Positions 9,413-16,893 of a stretch of DNA of 64,000 nucleotides are shown here, in pieces (within the stretch, counting starts at the first letter, position 1; the number at the start of each line of letters is the position of its first letter). A program made the translations under genes and the position numbers. Origin of the DNA: Oscillospiraceae bacterium. GTDB lineage: Bacteria; Bacillota; Clostridia; Oscillospirales; Oscillospiraceae. The notes beneath the pieces are model-generated. The model saw only the letters and a list, made by a program, of their open reading frames with translations. It was not told the origin of the DNA and searched no databases. The DNA is taken from NCBI GenBank assembly GCA_902787755.1, contig CADAHL010000009.1:18257-82256 (forward strand), in the 5' to 3' direction.

Positions 9413-10094
9413 ACTGACCCACACCAACTTTCTCAGTCCCGCCGAGCGGGCGGAGTTGGAGGCCTGGGCCAGACATATGCCGGACTGTCGGGTGCGGTTC
9501 TTCGGCGGCGATGAAGACTGCGAGAGGACCCTGGCCTTCTTTCTGCCGGACTGGATGGAAGAGGACTCGGCCGAGCTTTCGGAGTACCTGCGGGCCATGG
9601 CCATCACGGCGTATTTTGGCACACCGGCGCACCGGGACTATCTGGGTGCTCTGCTGGGCATGGGCATCGACCGCCAGTGGCTGGGGGATATCCGGGTCAT
9701 CGGGAACGAGGCCAGCATTTTCTGCCTGCCCAGCGTGCTGCGGCATTTGCTGAGCATCGAGAAGGTGGGACGCTGCGGGGTGAAGACCCGGGAACTTGCC
9801 CTTTCCCAGGTGCCCGCGCCTGAACGGAGAGTGAAGGAAAAGCGCTTCTCAGTTCAGTCCATGCGCCTGGACGCGGTACTGGCCGGACTCTTCGATCTCA
9901 GCCGCTCCGAGGCTGCACGGCAGATCCGGGCGGGCCTGGTAACGGTCAACTACCTGGACTGCCAAAAATGCGATCTTCCCATATCCGAAGGGGATATCCT
10001 CGCCCTTCGGGGGAAGGGCAAGGCGAAGGTCACCGGCACCGGCGGCGAGAGCCGGAAGGGAAGACTGTTCATCTACGGAGAAGTATTATTGTGA
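9348..10094 (+). CDS. ylmH: YlmH-type S4-domain RNA-binding protein
   Basis: 248-aa protein with a C-terminal S4 RNA-binding domain (SMRLDAVLAGLFDLSRSEAARQIRAGLVTVNY) behind the YlmH N-terminal region (LTHTNFLSPAERAELE). YlmH proteins bind the large ribosomal subunit and have been linked to ribosome-associated quality control as well as to the division gene cluster. Here it is not among division genes: its start lies inside the preceding GTPase-NYN gene, so translation is probably coupled. The ribosome-binding site is weak, in line with coupling. The pairing suggests a shared role on stalled ribosomes. Confidence 0.85.
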   Translation: MEQNELIRRAEDLNRRCQRNSELTHTNFLSPAERAELEAWARHMPDCRVRFFGGDEDCERTLAFFLPDWMEEDSAELSEYLRAMAITAYFGTPAHRDYLGALLGMGIDRQWLGDIRVIGNEASIFCLPSVLRHLLSIEKVGRCGVKTRELALSQVPAPERRVKEKRFSVQSMRLDAVLAGLFDLSRSEAARQIRAGLVTVNYLDCQKCDLPISEGDILALRGKGKAKVTGTGGESRKGRLFIYGEVLL

Positions 10095-10103
10095 GTGAAG
10101 AGT

Positions 10104-10250
10104 GAAAAGTGAAGAGTGAAAAGTTATGGTGTCCCGCGAGGCGGGACGGATGATAATGAATGCCGCAAGGCGGCATATCAAAACTTATCACTCTTCGCCC
10201 TTATCTCTTCACTAAATTCCGAACTCCGAACTCCGAATTCCGAATTTCCT
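10104..10250 (+). repeat. Intergenic composite hairpin repeat
   Basis: Between ylmH and pepT lies an ordered repeat. Two tandem AGTGAAGAGTGAAA units come first, then two perfect small hairpins (GTCCCGC/GCGGGAC and ATGCCGC/GCGGCAT). The reverse complement of the first unit follows (CACTCTTC), and a short tandem array built on TTCCGAACTCCGAA closes it. Related arrays occur at 12811-12848 (opposite direction) and 13892-13924, and a related composite at 13669-13790. No gene is seen in it. Confidence 0.75.
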
Positions 10251-10281
10251 AAGCACTATTTTACATAGAAGGAGAAAACCG

Positions 10282-11499
10282 ATGAGAGCATACGAGAGAC
10301 TGATCCGCTACGCGAAGATCCATACCGCCAGTGCCGAGGACCTGAGCAGAACACCCACCACCGAGCGTCAGTTCGATCTGGCCCGGCTGTTGGCCGAAGA
10401 GATGAGGGAGCTGGGCCTGGAAAACGTCAAAGTGGACGAGCACGCCTATACCTACGGCTTTCTGCCCGCCAACGAAGGCATGGAGCACAAACCCTGCATC
10501 GGATTCATCGCTCATCTGGATACCATCCCCGACTTCAGCGGTGAAAACGTGCAGCCCACCCTGGTCCCCGACTACGATGGTGGCGTGATACCCCTGGGTG
10601 ACAGCGGCCGGGTACTGGATCCGGAGCAGTTTCCCCACCTGAAGGAGCTGGTGGGACACACCCTCATCACCACCGACGGCACCACCGTCCTGGGCGCTGA
10701 CGACAAGGCCGGCGTGGCCGAGATCATGACCCTGGCAGAGGAGCTGATCCGGGAAAAGCTGCCTCACGGGCCCATCGCCCTGTGCTTTACCCCCGACGAG
10801 GAGGTGGGCCACGGAGCGGATCTGCTGGATCTGGAGGCCTTCGGGGCGGACTTTGCCTACACCGTGGACGGCGGAGAGCCCTGGGAGCTCAACTGCGAGA
10901 CCTTCAACGCCGCCGGAGCGCTGCTGGAGGTCAACGGGGTGAACATCCATCCCGGCAGCGCCAAGGGAAAGATGATCAACGCCAGCCTGGTCGCCATGGA
11001 GGCCAACGCCATGCTGCCCGCCGCCGAGCGCCCGGAGCACACGGAAGGGCATGAGGGCTTCTTCCACCTGACCGAGATGAAGGGCAGCGTGGAGCGGGCG
11101 GAGCTGCACTATATCATCCGGGACCATTCCGCCGCCGAATTCGACAGCCGGGAGCGCTGCCTGCGGCAGATCGAGAAGTTCCTGAACGAGAAGTACGGCG
11201 AGGGCACGGTGAAGCTCACCATCCGGGAGCAGTATCGGAACATGATCGAGGCCCTGGCCGGGCACATGCAGGTGGTGGAGCTGGCGGAAAAGGCCATTGA
11301 AAAGGCCGGTCTTGCGCCCCAGCGGGTGCCAGTCCGGGGCGGCACGGACGGCAGTCATCTGTCCTACCGGGGGTTGCCCTGCCCGAACCTGGGCACCGGC
11401 GGCTACTGCTGCCACGGTCCCTATGAGCACGCCAGCGTGGAGAAGATGGACCAGGTGGTTCGGATCCTGCACAACATCGTGGCGCTGAATCTGGAGTGA
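10282..11499 (+). CDS. pepT: Peptidase T (tripeptide aminopeptidase)
   Basis: Cytoplasmic di-zinc M20B peptidase that removes the N-terminal residue from tripeptides. The 405-aa protein has HLDT (metal His/Asp), LGADDKAG (bridging Asp), DEEVGHGAD (catalytic Glu pair) and the C-terminal RGGTDGSHLS and GTGGYCCHGPYE segments in PepT order. An AGAAGGAG precedes the ATG. It is followed 38 bases later by an MFS transporter, so the two may be cotranscribed, possibly for peptide use. Confidence 0.94.
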   Translation: MRAYERLIRYAKIHTASAEDLSRTPTTERQFDLARLLAEEMRELGLENVKVDEHAYTYGFLPANEGMEHKPCIGFIAHLDTIPDFSGENVQPTLVPDYDGGVIPLGDSGRVLDPEQFPHLKELVGHTLITTDGTTVLGADDKAGVAEIMTLAEELIREKLPHGPIALCFTPDEEVGHGADLLDLEAFGADFAYTVDGGEPWELNCETFNAAGALLEVNGVNIHPGSAKGKMINASLVAMEANAMLPAAERPEHTEGHEGFFHLTEMKGSVERAELHYIIRDHSAAEFDSRERCLRQIEKFLNEKYGEGTVKLTIREQYRNMIEALAGHMQVVELAEKAIEKAGLAPQRVPVRGGTDGSHLSYRGLPCPNLGTGGYCCHGPYEHASVEKMDQVVRILHNIVALNLE

Positions 11500-11537
11500 G
11501 CAGACGGAAGCGGATCTGAGAGAAAGGAGAGCGGCGT

Positions 11538-12848
11538 ATGGAAAAGAAGCTGGGATGGCGCACGTGGCTGACGCTGATCCTTGTGGGCCTGTTCGGGCAG
11601 TTTGCCTGGACCATAGAGAACATGTACTTCAACGTGTTCCTCTACAACACCATTTCCACCGATCCGGGCTATATCGCGGCCATGGTGGCCTGGTCCGCCG
11701 GCGCGGCCACGGTGACGACCCTGGTGATGGGCGCTCTCTCCGACCGGGTTGGCAAACGCAAGATCTTCATCTGCGTGGGCTATCTGCTCTGGGGCCTGTC
11801 CACAGCCGCCTTCGGCTACGTGACCCCGGAGAACGCCGCCCGGCTCTTTCCCGGGGCCAACGGCGTGGCGTCAGCCGCCATGCTGGTGGTGATCCTGGAC
11901 TGCGTGATGACCTTCTTCGGCTCCAGCGCCAACGATGCGGCCTTCAACGCCTATGTCACGGACGTGACAGAGAGCGGAAACCGGGGCCGGGCCGAGAGCG
12001 TGCTGGCAATCCTGCCGCTGGTGTCCATGCTGATCATTTTCGGCGCCTTCGACGGCCTGACTCAGCAGGGGAGATGGCGGGAGTTCTTCAACATCTTCGG
12101 CCTGGCGGTGAGCGCCGTGGGCGTCCTGTGCCTGTTCCTGGTGAAGGACGTGCCGGGACTGAAACCCCGGAAGGGGAATTACCTGCGGGAGCTGCTCTAC
12201 GGCCTGGATCCCCGGGTCTGGCGGGCTAACCCCGAACTGTATGTGAGCCTGGGGGCCTTCTGCCTGTTCTCCATCGCCTTTCAGATCTGCTACCCCTACC
12301 TGATCGTGTATATCCAGAACTATCTGCACATCAACGACTATGCCATCGTGCTGGGCGTGGTGCTGATCCTGGCCTCCCTGGCCAGCGTCCTGTCCGGGCG
12401 CTGGATCGACAAGATCGGCAAGCTGCGCTTCAGCCTGCCTGCCGCCGGGATCATGTTTCTGGGCCTTCTGGGAATGTACGTGGTGCGCGGCAGGATCGGC
12501 GTGATCGTGGCCGGAACCGTGATGATGAGCGGGTATATGATGCTCTCGGCGGCCCTGAGCGCCAATATCCGGGACTGGACCCCGGAGGATCAGGCGGGAC
12601 ATTTTCAGGGCATCCGCATGATCTTCGCGGTGCTGCTGCCCATGATCATCGGCCCCTGGATCGGGGCCGCGGTGATCCGCAGCAGCGACAGCACTTATAT
12701 CGAGCTGGGCCAGGTCAAGACCGTGCCCACGCCCGGCATCTACCTGGCCGCGGCCATCGCCCTGCTGACGATCCTGGTCCCCATCCTCGTGCTGCGCCGC
12801 CGGGAGAAAAGGGCAGTTCGGAATTCGGAGTTCGGAGTTCGGAAGTGA
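11538..12848 (+). CDS. MFS transporter with a repeat-derived C-terminus
   Basis: 436-aa major facilitator with about twelve hydrophobic helices and the loop motif GALSDRVGKRK (MFS motif A, between TM2 and TM3). Substrate not recognisable; it resembles the SLC45/GPH-like group with WTIENMYFNVFLYN in helix 1. The last residues (AVRNSEFGVRK) are encoded by the tandem TTCGGAATTCGGAG array that elsewhere lies between genes, so the original stop codon appears to have been replaced by repeat sequence. Probably cotranscribed with pepT. Confidence 0.85.
   Translation: MEKKLGWRTWLTLILVGLFGQFAWTIENMYFNVFLYNTISTDPGYIAAMVAWSAGAATVTTLVMGALSDRVGKRKIFICVGYLLWGLSTAAFGYVTPENAARLFPGANGVASAAMLVVILDCVMTFFGSSANDAAFNAYVTDVTESGNRGRAESVLAILPLVSMLIIFGAFDGLTQQGRWREFFNIFGLAVSAVGVLCLFLVKDVPGLKPRKGNYLRELLYGLDPRVWRANPELYVSLGAFCLFSIAFQICYPYLIVYIQNYLHINDYAIVLGVVLILASLASVLSGRWIDKIGKLRFSLPAAGIMFLGLLGMYVVRGRIGVIVAGTVMMSGYMMLSAALSANIRDWTPEDQAGHFQGIRMIFAVLLPMIIGPWIGAAVIRSSDSTYIELGQVKTVPTPGIYLAAAIALLTILVPILVLRRREKRAVRNSEFGVRK
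12811..12848 (-). repeat. Short tandem array overlapping the MFS stop codon
   Basis: An array built on CTCCGAACTCCGAATTCCGAA (read on the minus strand) forms the end of the transporter gene. It matches the arrays at about 10215-10250 and 13892-13924. Confidence 0.65.
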
Positions 12849-12892
12849 GTGGACGAATGTGCAGGGCTTAGTGCCCAGTGCTCAGAATATAG

Positions 12893-12930
12893 ACCGGGGC
12901 GGTACGTTGATTCGTACTGCCCCGGTTTTC
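12893..12930 (+). terminator. Terminator hairpin after pepT-MFS
   Basis: ACCGGGGCGGTACG pairs with CGTACTGCCCCGGT over 14 bp and is followed by TTTTC. It belongs to a family of near-identical hairpins after genes in this window (20590-20626, 13795-13836, 15146-15184) and is preceded by the same AGTGCTCAGAATATAG leader as the one at 20590. Confidence 0.75.
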
Positions 12931-13605
12931 TTCGCCCGCAGGGGCCGATGCCCAGCCCATGGCCGGGCATGCGGACATGCAGCGCGTTTCGGTCATGCCG
13001 TAGTGGCCGACGCCCTGGTTGGCCCTTGCTTCCCCCCTCTGGGGGAAGTGGCCGAAGGCCGATAGGGGCGCCTTCCGCTTTGCTTCACCCTTTAGATTAT
13101 GCCGTAGGGGCGCCCTCCGCTTCGCTTCGCCCTCGCGGTCGCCCGCGCGGGCCGCAAGCCCCCCTTGCCTAAAGGGGGGTGGCCCGCAGGGCCGGGGGGA
13201 TATTGATTCGGTAGACCCGCGCGGTACGGTCCTGGTTTCGCGTATCCCCTCGGTGAACGCGAAGAGAGACGGTATTCTTTCTCTTTGCTTGCCCAAAAAG
13301 AAAGAACCAAAGAGAAACGACACTCGGGAGGGGAAGATTGCGATTTCTTCCCCTCCCGAGACCTACCCTAATGAAAATGCCCAAGAGGGGAGAGCCCCCT
13401 CTTGGAACACCCCCGGGCCGTACGGATCCGCCCGGGGGTGCTGTGTTCTTCGGGTCTCCCCGCCGGGCATTCGCTTCTTGCCTCCCCCTCAGGGGGAGGT
13501 GTCGCGAAGCGACGGAAGGGGCGCTCCCCGACGGGCGGGGACGAGCCCCGCCCCTACAGTGAAAAGGTACGTTCCCGCTCAATTTCGAATTGCCCGGGTG
13601 CCGAC

Positions 13606-13655
13606 CTCTGCACGAAAAACGGATGACGACCAGGGGGTATGTCACCTTGTCACCC
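13606..13655 (-). repeat. 50-base dispersed repeat, copy 1
   Basis: On the minus strand it reads GGTGACAAGGTGACA, a C-run, then GGTCGTCATCCG, a T-run and CGTGCAGAG. The same order of blocks occurs in the opposite direction at 15200-15256, so the two copies flank the alpha-hydroxy-acid dehydrogenase gene as an inverted pair. Confidence 0.7.
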
Positions 13656-13794
13656 CGAGAATAGGTAATAGCGAAGAGTGAATCATGAATAGTTGTGGTA
13701 TCACCTTCGGGGGACGGATTGGAATTCATGCCGCGAAGCGGCATACCACTACTCTTTACTCTTCACGATTCGATATTCGCTATATAATCGTTAT

Positions 13795-13836
13795 AACAAA
13801 AACCGGGATGGTACGAATTATCGCACCACCCCGGTT
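13795..13836 (-). terminator. Terminator for the alpha-hydroxy-acid dehydrogenase gene
   Basis: Read on the minus strand, AACCGGGGTGGTGCGA pairs with TCGTACCATCCCGGTT and is followed by TTTTGTTAT, about 90 bases downstream of the gene that ends at 13923. Confidence 0.65.
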
Positions 13837-13922
13837 TCCGGTCTTAAAAATACATTCTAAAAACAAAGAACCGTGCGCAGCAATTCTCGCTTAATTCCGA
13901 ATTCCGAACTCCAAACTCCGAA

Positions 13923-14942
13923 TTAATATCCGAAGATCTTGCTCCGGTCGATGTCCTTCAGACTGGCCGCGCCGCACATGGTCATGGTGCTCTTAAGCTC
14001 GCCCACGATCTTATCCATATACACCCGGAAGCCCTCTTCCCCGGCACCGTAGATAGCGGTGAGGATGGGCCGCCCGATCAGCACGCCGTCGGCGCCCAGA
14101 GCCAGGGCCCGGAACACGTCCACGCCCGAGCGGATGCCGCCGTCCACCAGAATGGTGATCCGATCCTTTACCGCGTCGGCGATGGCGGGCAGCACCTCGG
14201 CGGTGGAGGGCACGCCGCCCTGGACCCGACCTCCGTGATTGGAGACCACAATGGCGTGGGCTCCGGCCTCCACGGCCTTCTTGGCTCCGGCCACGGTCAT
14301 GATGCCTTTGATGATGAAAGGCCGTCCGGCGTAGTCGATGATCTGGCGCATTTCCTCCACGCTCTTGCTGCCGGCGTTGGGATTCATGGCCTTCAGGAAG
14401 GGCAGACCCGCGCCGTCCACGTCCATGGCCACGGCGAACACGTCCGCCTGCTCCACGATATCCAGCTTCTCAAACACGAACTCCTTGTTCCAGGGCTTGA
14501 TGGTGGGGATGCCCATGCCGCCCACGGCCTGCATGTCCTTCACCGCGCTCTTCATGATCTCCGGATTCACGCCGTCTCCGGTGAGGGCGGCGATGCCGTA
14601 GTTGGCGGCGGCGGGGACCAGAATGGAGTTGTAGGTGAAGTCGGTGTGCTTGTCGCCGTAGTGCAGATTCAGCGCGCCCAGAGGCGCGGCGAAGATGGGG
14701 GCGGAGAAGCGGTGACCGAACATCTCAAAGGAGATATCCGGCTCCACGTTGGGACACAGAGTGTCCATGTTCACAAGGACCTCCTGCCACTTGTCGTAGT
14801 TTCTGGCGGCAGTGGGGCCGGGGTATTTGCAGCCGGGGCCGGGCATCGCGTTGCCGCAGGCGCGGCCGTTGCAGACGGGACAGGCCTTGCAGTAAGGCCC
14901 GATACATTCTCTGGCAGCGGCCAGAACTTCCGGATAGGTCAT
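13923..14942 (-). CDS. FMN-dependent alpha-hydroxy-acid dehydrogenase/oxidase with a Cys-rich N-terminus
   Basis: TIM-barrel flavoprotein (339 aa) of the glycolate/lactate oxidase family, oxidising a 2-hydroxy acid to a keto acid. The active-site histidine lies in VVSNHGGR, and FMN-phosphate binding in DGGIRSGVDVFRALALGADGVLIGRPI. The first 40 residues hold six cysteines (13, 18, 21, 24, 29, 38) in a CIGPYCKACPVCNG context, absent from the classical aerobic oxidases, which could hold an Fe-S cluster or zinc. In an anaerobe the electron acceptor is unlikely to be oxygen. Substrate unknown. The stop codon abuts a repeat array at 13892-13924. Confidence 0.85.
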   Translation of the reverse strand: MTYPEVLAAARECIGPYCKACPVCNGRACGNAMPGPGCKYPGPTAARNYDKWQEVLVNMDTLCPNVEPDISFEMFGHRFSAPIFAAPLGALNLHYGDKHTDFTYNSILVPAAANYGIAALTGDGVNPEIMKSAVKDMQAVGGMGIPTIKPWNKEFVFEKLDIVEQADVFAVAMDVDGAGLPFLKAMNPNAGSKSVEEMRQIIDYAGRPFIIKGIMTVAGAKKAVEAGAHAIVVSNHGGRVQGGVPSTAEVLPAIADAVKDRITILVDGGIRSGVDVFRALALGADGVLIGRPILTAIYGAGEEGFRVYMDKIVGELKSTMTMCGAASLKDIDRSKIFGY

Positions 14943-15278
14943 GGGGATCTGCCTCCTTACTATTTATCGAATATGATTATAATGCTTATCTGATGGCGAA
15001 AAGCGAAAACGCTTTTCGCCGTGCAGCAAAACAGCTGGGCTGTTTTGCCGGGTACGATGATCATTATGGAGCCGGAAGGGGAGTTTGTCAACGATAATTC
15101 TGTGTTGAGTGTTCAGTGCTTGGGAAATCGTGCTCAGGACAGGGAACGGGACGATACGAACCTCGTGTACCGCCCCCGTTTTTCTGTGTACTGCGTACCG
15201 GTGACAAGGTGACAAGGTGACAGCCCCCGGGGTCGTCATCCGGTTTTCGGGCAGAGATCGTCACCCGGCAGCTTCCCC
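14943..15278. repeat. Intergenic hairpins and dispersed repeat
   Basis: No gene seen. Two perfect hairpins lie side by side: GGCGAAAAGCG/CGCTTTTCGCC (14995-15020) and GCAAAACAGC/GCTGTTTTGC (15026-15048). An AGTGCTTGGGAAATCGTGCTC leader and an imperfect terminator-like hairpin follow (15146-15184, ending in TTTTTC), then copy 2 of the dispersed repeat (15200-15256). A TATAAT (minus strand, 14981-14976) is a candidate -10 box for the dehydrogenase gene. Confidence 0.6.
15200..15256 (+). repeat. 50-base dispersed repeat, copy 2
   Basis: GGTGACAAGGTGACAAGGTG, a C-run, GGGGTCGTCATCCGG, a T-run and CGGGCAGAG, matching the minus-strand copy at 13606-13655, here with one extra AGGTGAC unit. Confidence 0.7.
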
Positions 15279-16172
15279 TTATCTCTCCACGCCCGTTCCG
15301 TCGAATTCCGGGATCATCTCCCCGGTGGCGGCCTCGGGCTCCTGCCAGTAGCCGTCCTCGATCCCCCGGCGGATCATGTATTCCACCAGGTCCGCGTTCA
15401 GGTCCGGGTCTACGGTGCGCTGCAGCTCGGGATACCGCTCCAGGCCGGGCATGGGGGTGTACTGGCTCATGAGAGAAAACAGCACGCTGCCCCGGGGAAA
15501 TTCCTCGGCCACAAAGTCGATCACGTCCATGGCCGTCTCCCGCTGAGCCGGCAGGATCAGATGCCGGATGAGAACGCCGGACTGAAGCAGGCCTTCCTCG
15601 TCCATCCGGTAAGGCCCCACCTGGCGGTACATCTCCCGGATGGCTGCCGGAGCAACCGCCGGATAATCCTTCGCAAAGGACCAGCGTAGGGCAAGGTCGG
15701 CGCGGGTGTACTTATAGTCCGGCATATAGACCTGCACCAGGCCCTCCAGCCGCCGGAGGCTCTCCACCGACTCATAGCCGCTGCTGTTCCAGACCACCGG
15801 GATCCCCAACTCCAGCCCATCCAGCGCCTGGGCGATCGCCCGGACGTAGTGGGCCCCGGTGACCAGATTGATGTTGTGCACTCCCTGATCCCGCAGCCGC
15901 AGCATCAGATCCCGCAGCTGAGGCACCGACAGCGCTTCGCCCTCGCCGCCCCGGCTGATCTCATGGTTCTGGCAGAACACGCATCTCAGATTGCAGCCGG
16001 TGAAGAAGACGGTGCCCGAACCCCGGACGCCGCTGATGCAGGGCTCCTCTCCGAAGTGGGGGGCGGCCCGGGCGATCCGGGGCAGCAGGGGAGAGCGGCA
16101 GACGCCGCCGGGGACGGTATCCGCCCGGAGGGCTCCGCAGCTTCTCGGGCAGTCCCGGCAGAGAATTTCCAT
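15279..16172 (-). CDS. Radical SAM protein, pyruvate formate-lyase activase-like
   Basis: 297-aa enzyme with the radical SAM cluster motif CNLRCVFC in FFTGCNLRCVFCQNHEISR. An N-terminal cysteine motif (CRDCPRSCGA) is typical of the PflX/AmmeMemoRadiSam-like branch. The rest follows the family: VTGAHYVRAI, VWNSSGYE, VYMPDYKY and LILPAQRETAMDVIDF. No glycyl-radical enzyme or AMMECR1/Memo partner is nearby, so the target is unknown. It is a single gene flanked by repeats on its 3' side. Confidence 0.85.
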   Translation of the reverse strand: MEILCRDCPRSCGALRADTVPGGVCRSPLLPRIARAAPHFGEEPCISGVRGSGTVFFTGCNLRCVFCQNHEISRGGEGEALSVPQLRDLMLRLRDQGVHNINLVTGAHYVRAIAQALDGLELGIPVVWNSSGYESVESLRRLEGLVQVYMPDYKYTRADLALRWSFAKDYPAVAPAAIREMYRQVGPYRMDEEGLLQSGVLIRHLILPAQRETAMDVIDFVAEEFPRGSVLFSLMSQYTPMPGLERYPELQRTVDPDLNADLVEYMIRRGIEDGYWQEPEAATGEMIPEFDGTGVER

Positions 16173-16286
16173 GGATCATCAACCTTTCCGGGTTTTGTAC
16201 AATAAGGGCAAAATGCACAAATTTCACACATTGACAGGCCAATTATACCGCGAATTTGTTAAATGTGCAAGAACTTGAAAAAATGC

Positions 16287-16292
16287 TAAAAT
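16287..16292 (+). promoter_or_regulatory. Candidate extended -10 box for trmL
   Basis: TGCTAAAAT, an extended -10 element in an AT-rich stretch, lies about 80 bases upstream of the trmL start. The -35 match is weak. Confidence 0.35.
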
Positions 16293-16369
16293 AGGTTATC
16301 AAAATTCGGAATTTTGTGCTAAAATGTCCCAGGACTGGTTGAAGAGATACTGTTCTTTGGAGGAATGGC

Positions 16370-16855
16370 ATGGTCGACATCGTTTTGGTGGAACCGGAGA
16401 TCCCTCATAACACCGGAGCGATCGCCCGCACCTGCGCCTGCACCGGCGCCAGGCTTCATCTCATCAAGCCCCTGGGCTTCGAAATCAGCGACAAATGGGT
16501 CAAACGCTGCGGTCTGGATTACTGGCATCTGGTGGATCTGCACGTCTATGATAACCTGGAGGAGTACTTCGCCTCTCGGGGCGACAAAGGCCTCTGGCTG
16601 CTGACCACCAAGGCGCCCCGGGACTATACCCGGGCGGATCTGTCCGGCGATGTGAGCCTGATGTTCGGCAAGGAGACCGCGGGCCTGCCTCTGTGGCTGA
16701 GAGAGAAGTACCGGGACCGGTGTCTGCGCATCCCCATGGTCTCCGGGGCCAGAAGTCTGAACCTGTCCAACTCCGCTGCGATCCTGGCCTATGAGGCGCT
16801 GCGTCAGCAGGGCTTCCCGGGCCTCAACCCCACCGGCGAGATGGCCGGAGAATAA
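16370..16855 (+). CDS. trmL: tRNA (cytidine/uridine-34 2'-O)-methyltransferase TrmL
   Basis: SPOUT-class methyltransferase (161 aa) that methylates the wobble ribose of leucine tRNAs. All family motifs are present: IPHNTGAIARTCACTGARLH, LMFGKETAGLP (SAM-binding knot) and RSLNLSNSAAILAYEALRQ. Normal length. A GGAGGAATGG precedes the ATG. It lies 38 bases upstream of pgk and may be cotranscribed with it. Confidence 0.93.
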   Translation: MVDIVLVEPEIPHNTGAIARTCACTGARLHLIKPLGFEISDKWVKRCGLDYWHLVDLHVYDNLEEYFASRGDKGLWLLTTKAPRDYTRADLSGDVSLMFGKETAGLPLWLREKYRDRCLRIPMVSGARSLNLSNSAAILAYEALRQQGFPGLNPTGEMAGE

Positions 16856-16893
16856 AACAGCTGCCAAATTAAAATTTTTTAGGGAGGATACAC

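Larger units (their letters stand above)
12849..13922. repeat. Repeat island with no convincing gene
   Basis: These 1.07 kb hold a chain of palindromic units and no protein I can support. Elements seen in order: terminator-like hairpin (12893-12930); GTGGCCGACGCCCTGGTTGGCC (13002-13023), which also occurs in the prophage; three poly-C/poly-G hairpin cassettes (about 13030-13075, 13160-13200, 13480-13530); a segment CTTTGCTTGCCCAAAAAGAA (13282-13301); a 14-bp stem CTCGGGAGGGGAAG/CTTCCCCTCCCGAG (13323-13361); two more long hairpins (13382-13445); a 50-base repeat also present at 15200; and a composite like that at 10104 (13669-13790). Such cassettes are common between genes in gut Clostridia. 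Confidence 0.7.

Noticed and set aside
7907-9622. A long minus-strand frame opposite the GTPase-NYN gene, and another at 47270-50089 opposite tail genes
   Set aside because: Neither shows family motifs or ribosome-binding sites, and both mirror strong genes on the other strand.
13000-13530. CRISPR array, because of the many similar short units
   Set aside because: Units differ in length and sequence, spacers are not regular and no cas gene is near. They are palindromic intergenic repeats.
12849-13681. Several overlapping open frames in the repeat island
   Set aside because: They are translated hairpin repeats rich in Pro, Arg, Gly and Ser, have no ribosome-binding sites and change frame at each cassette.
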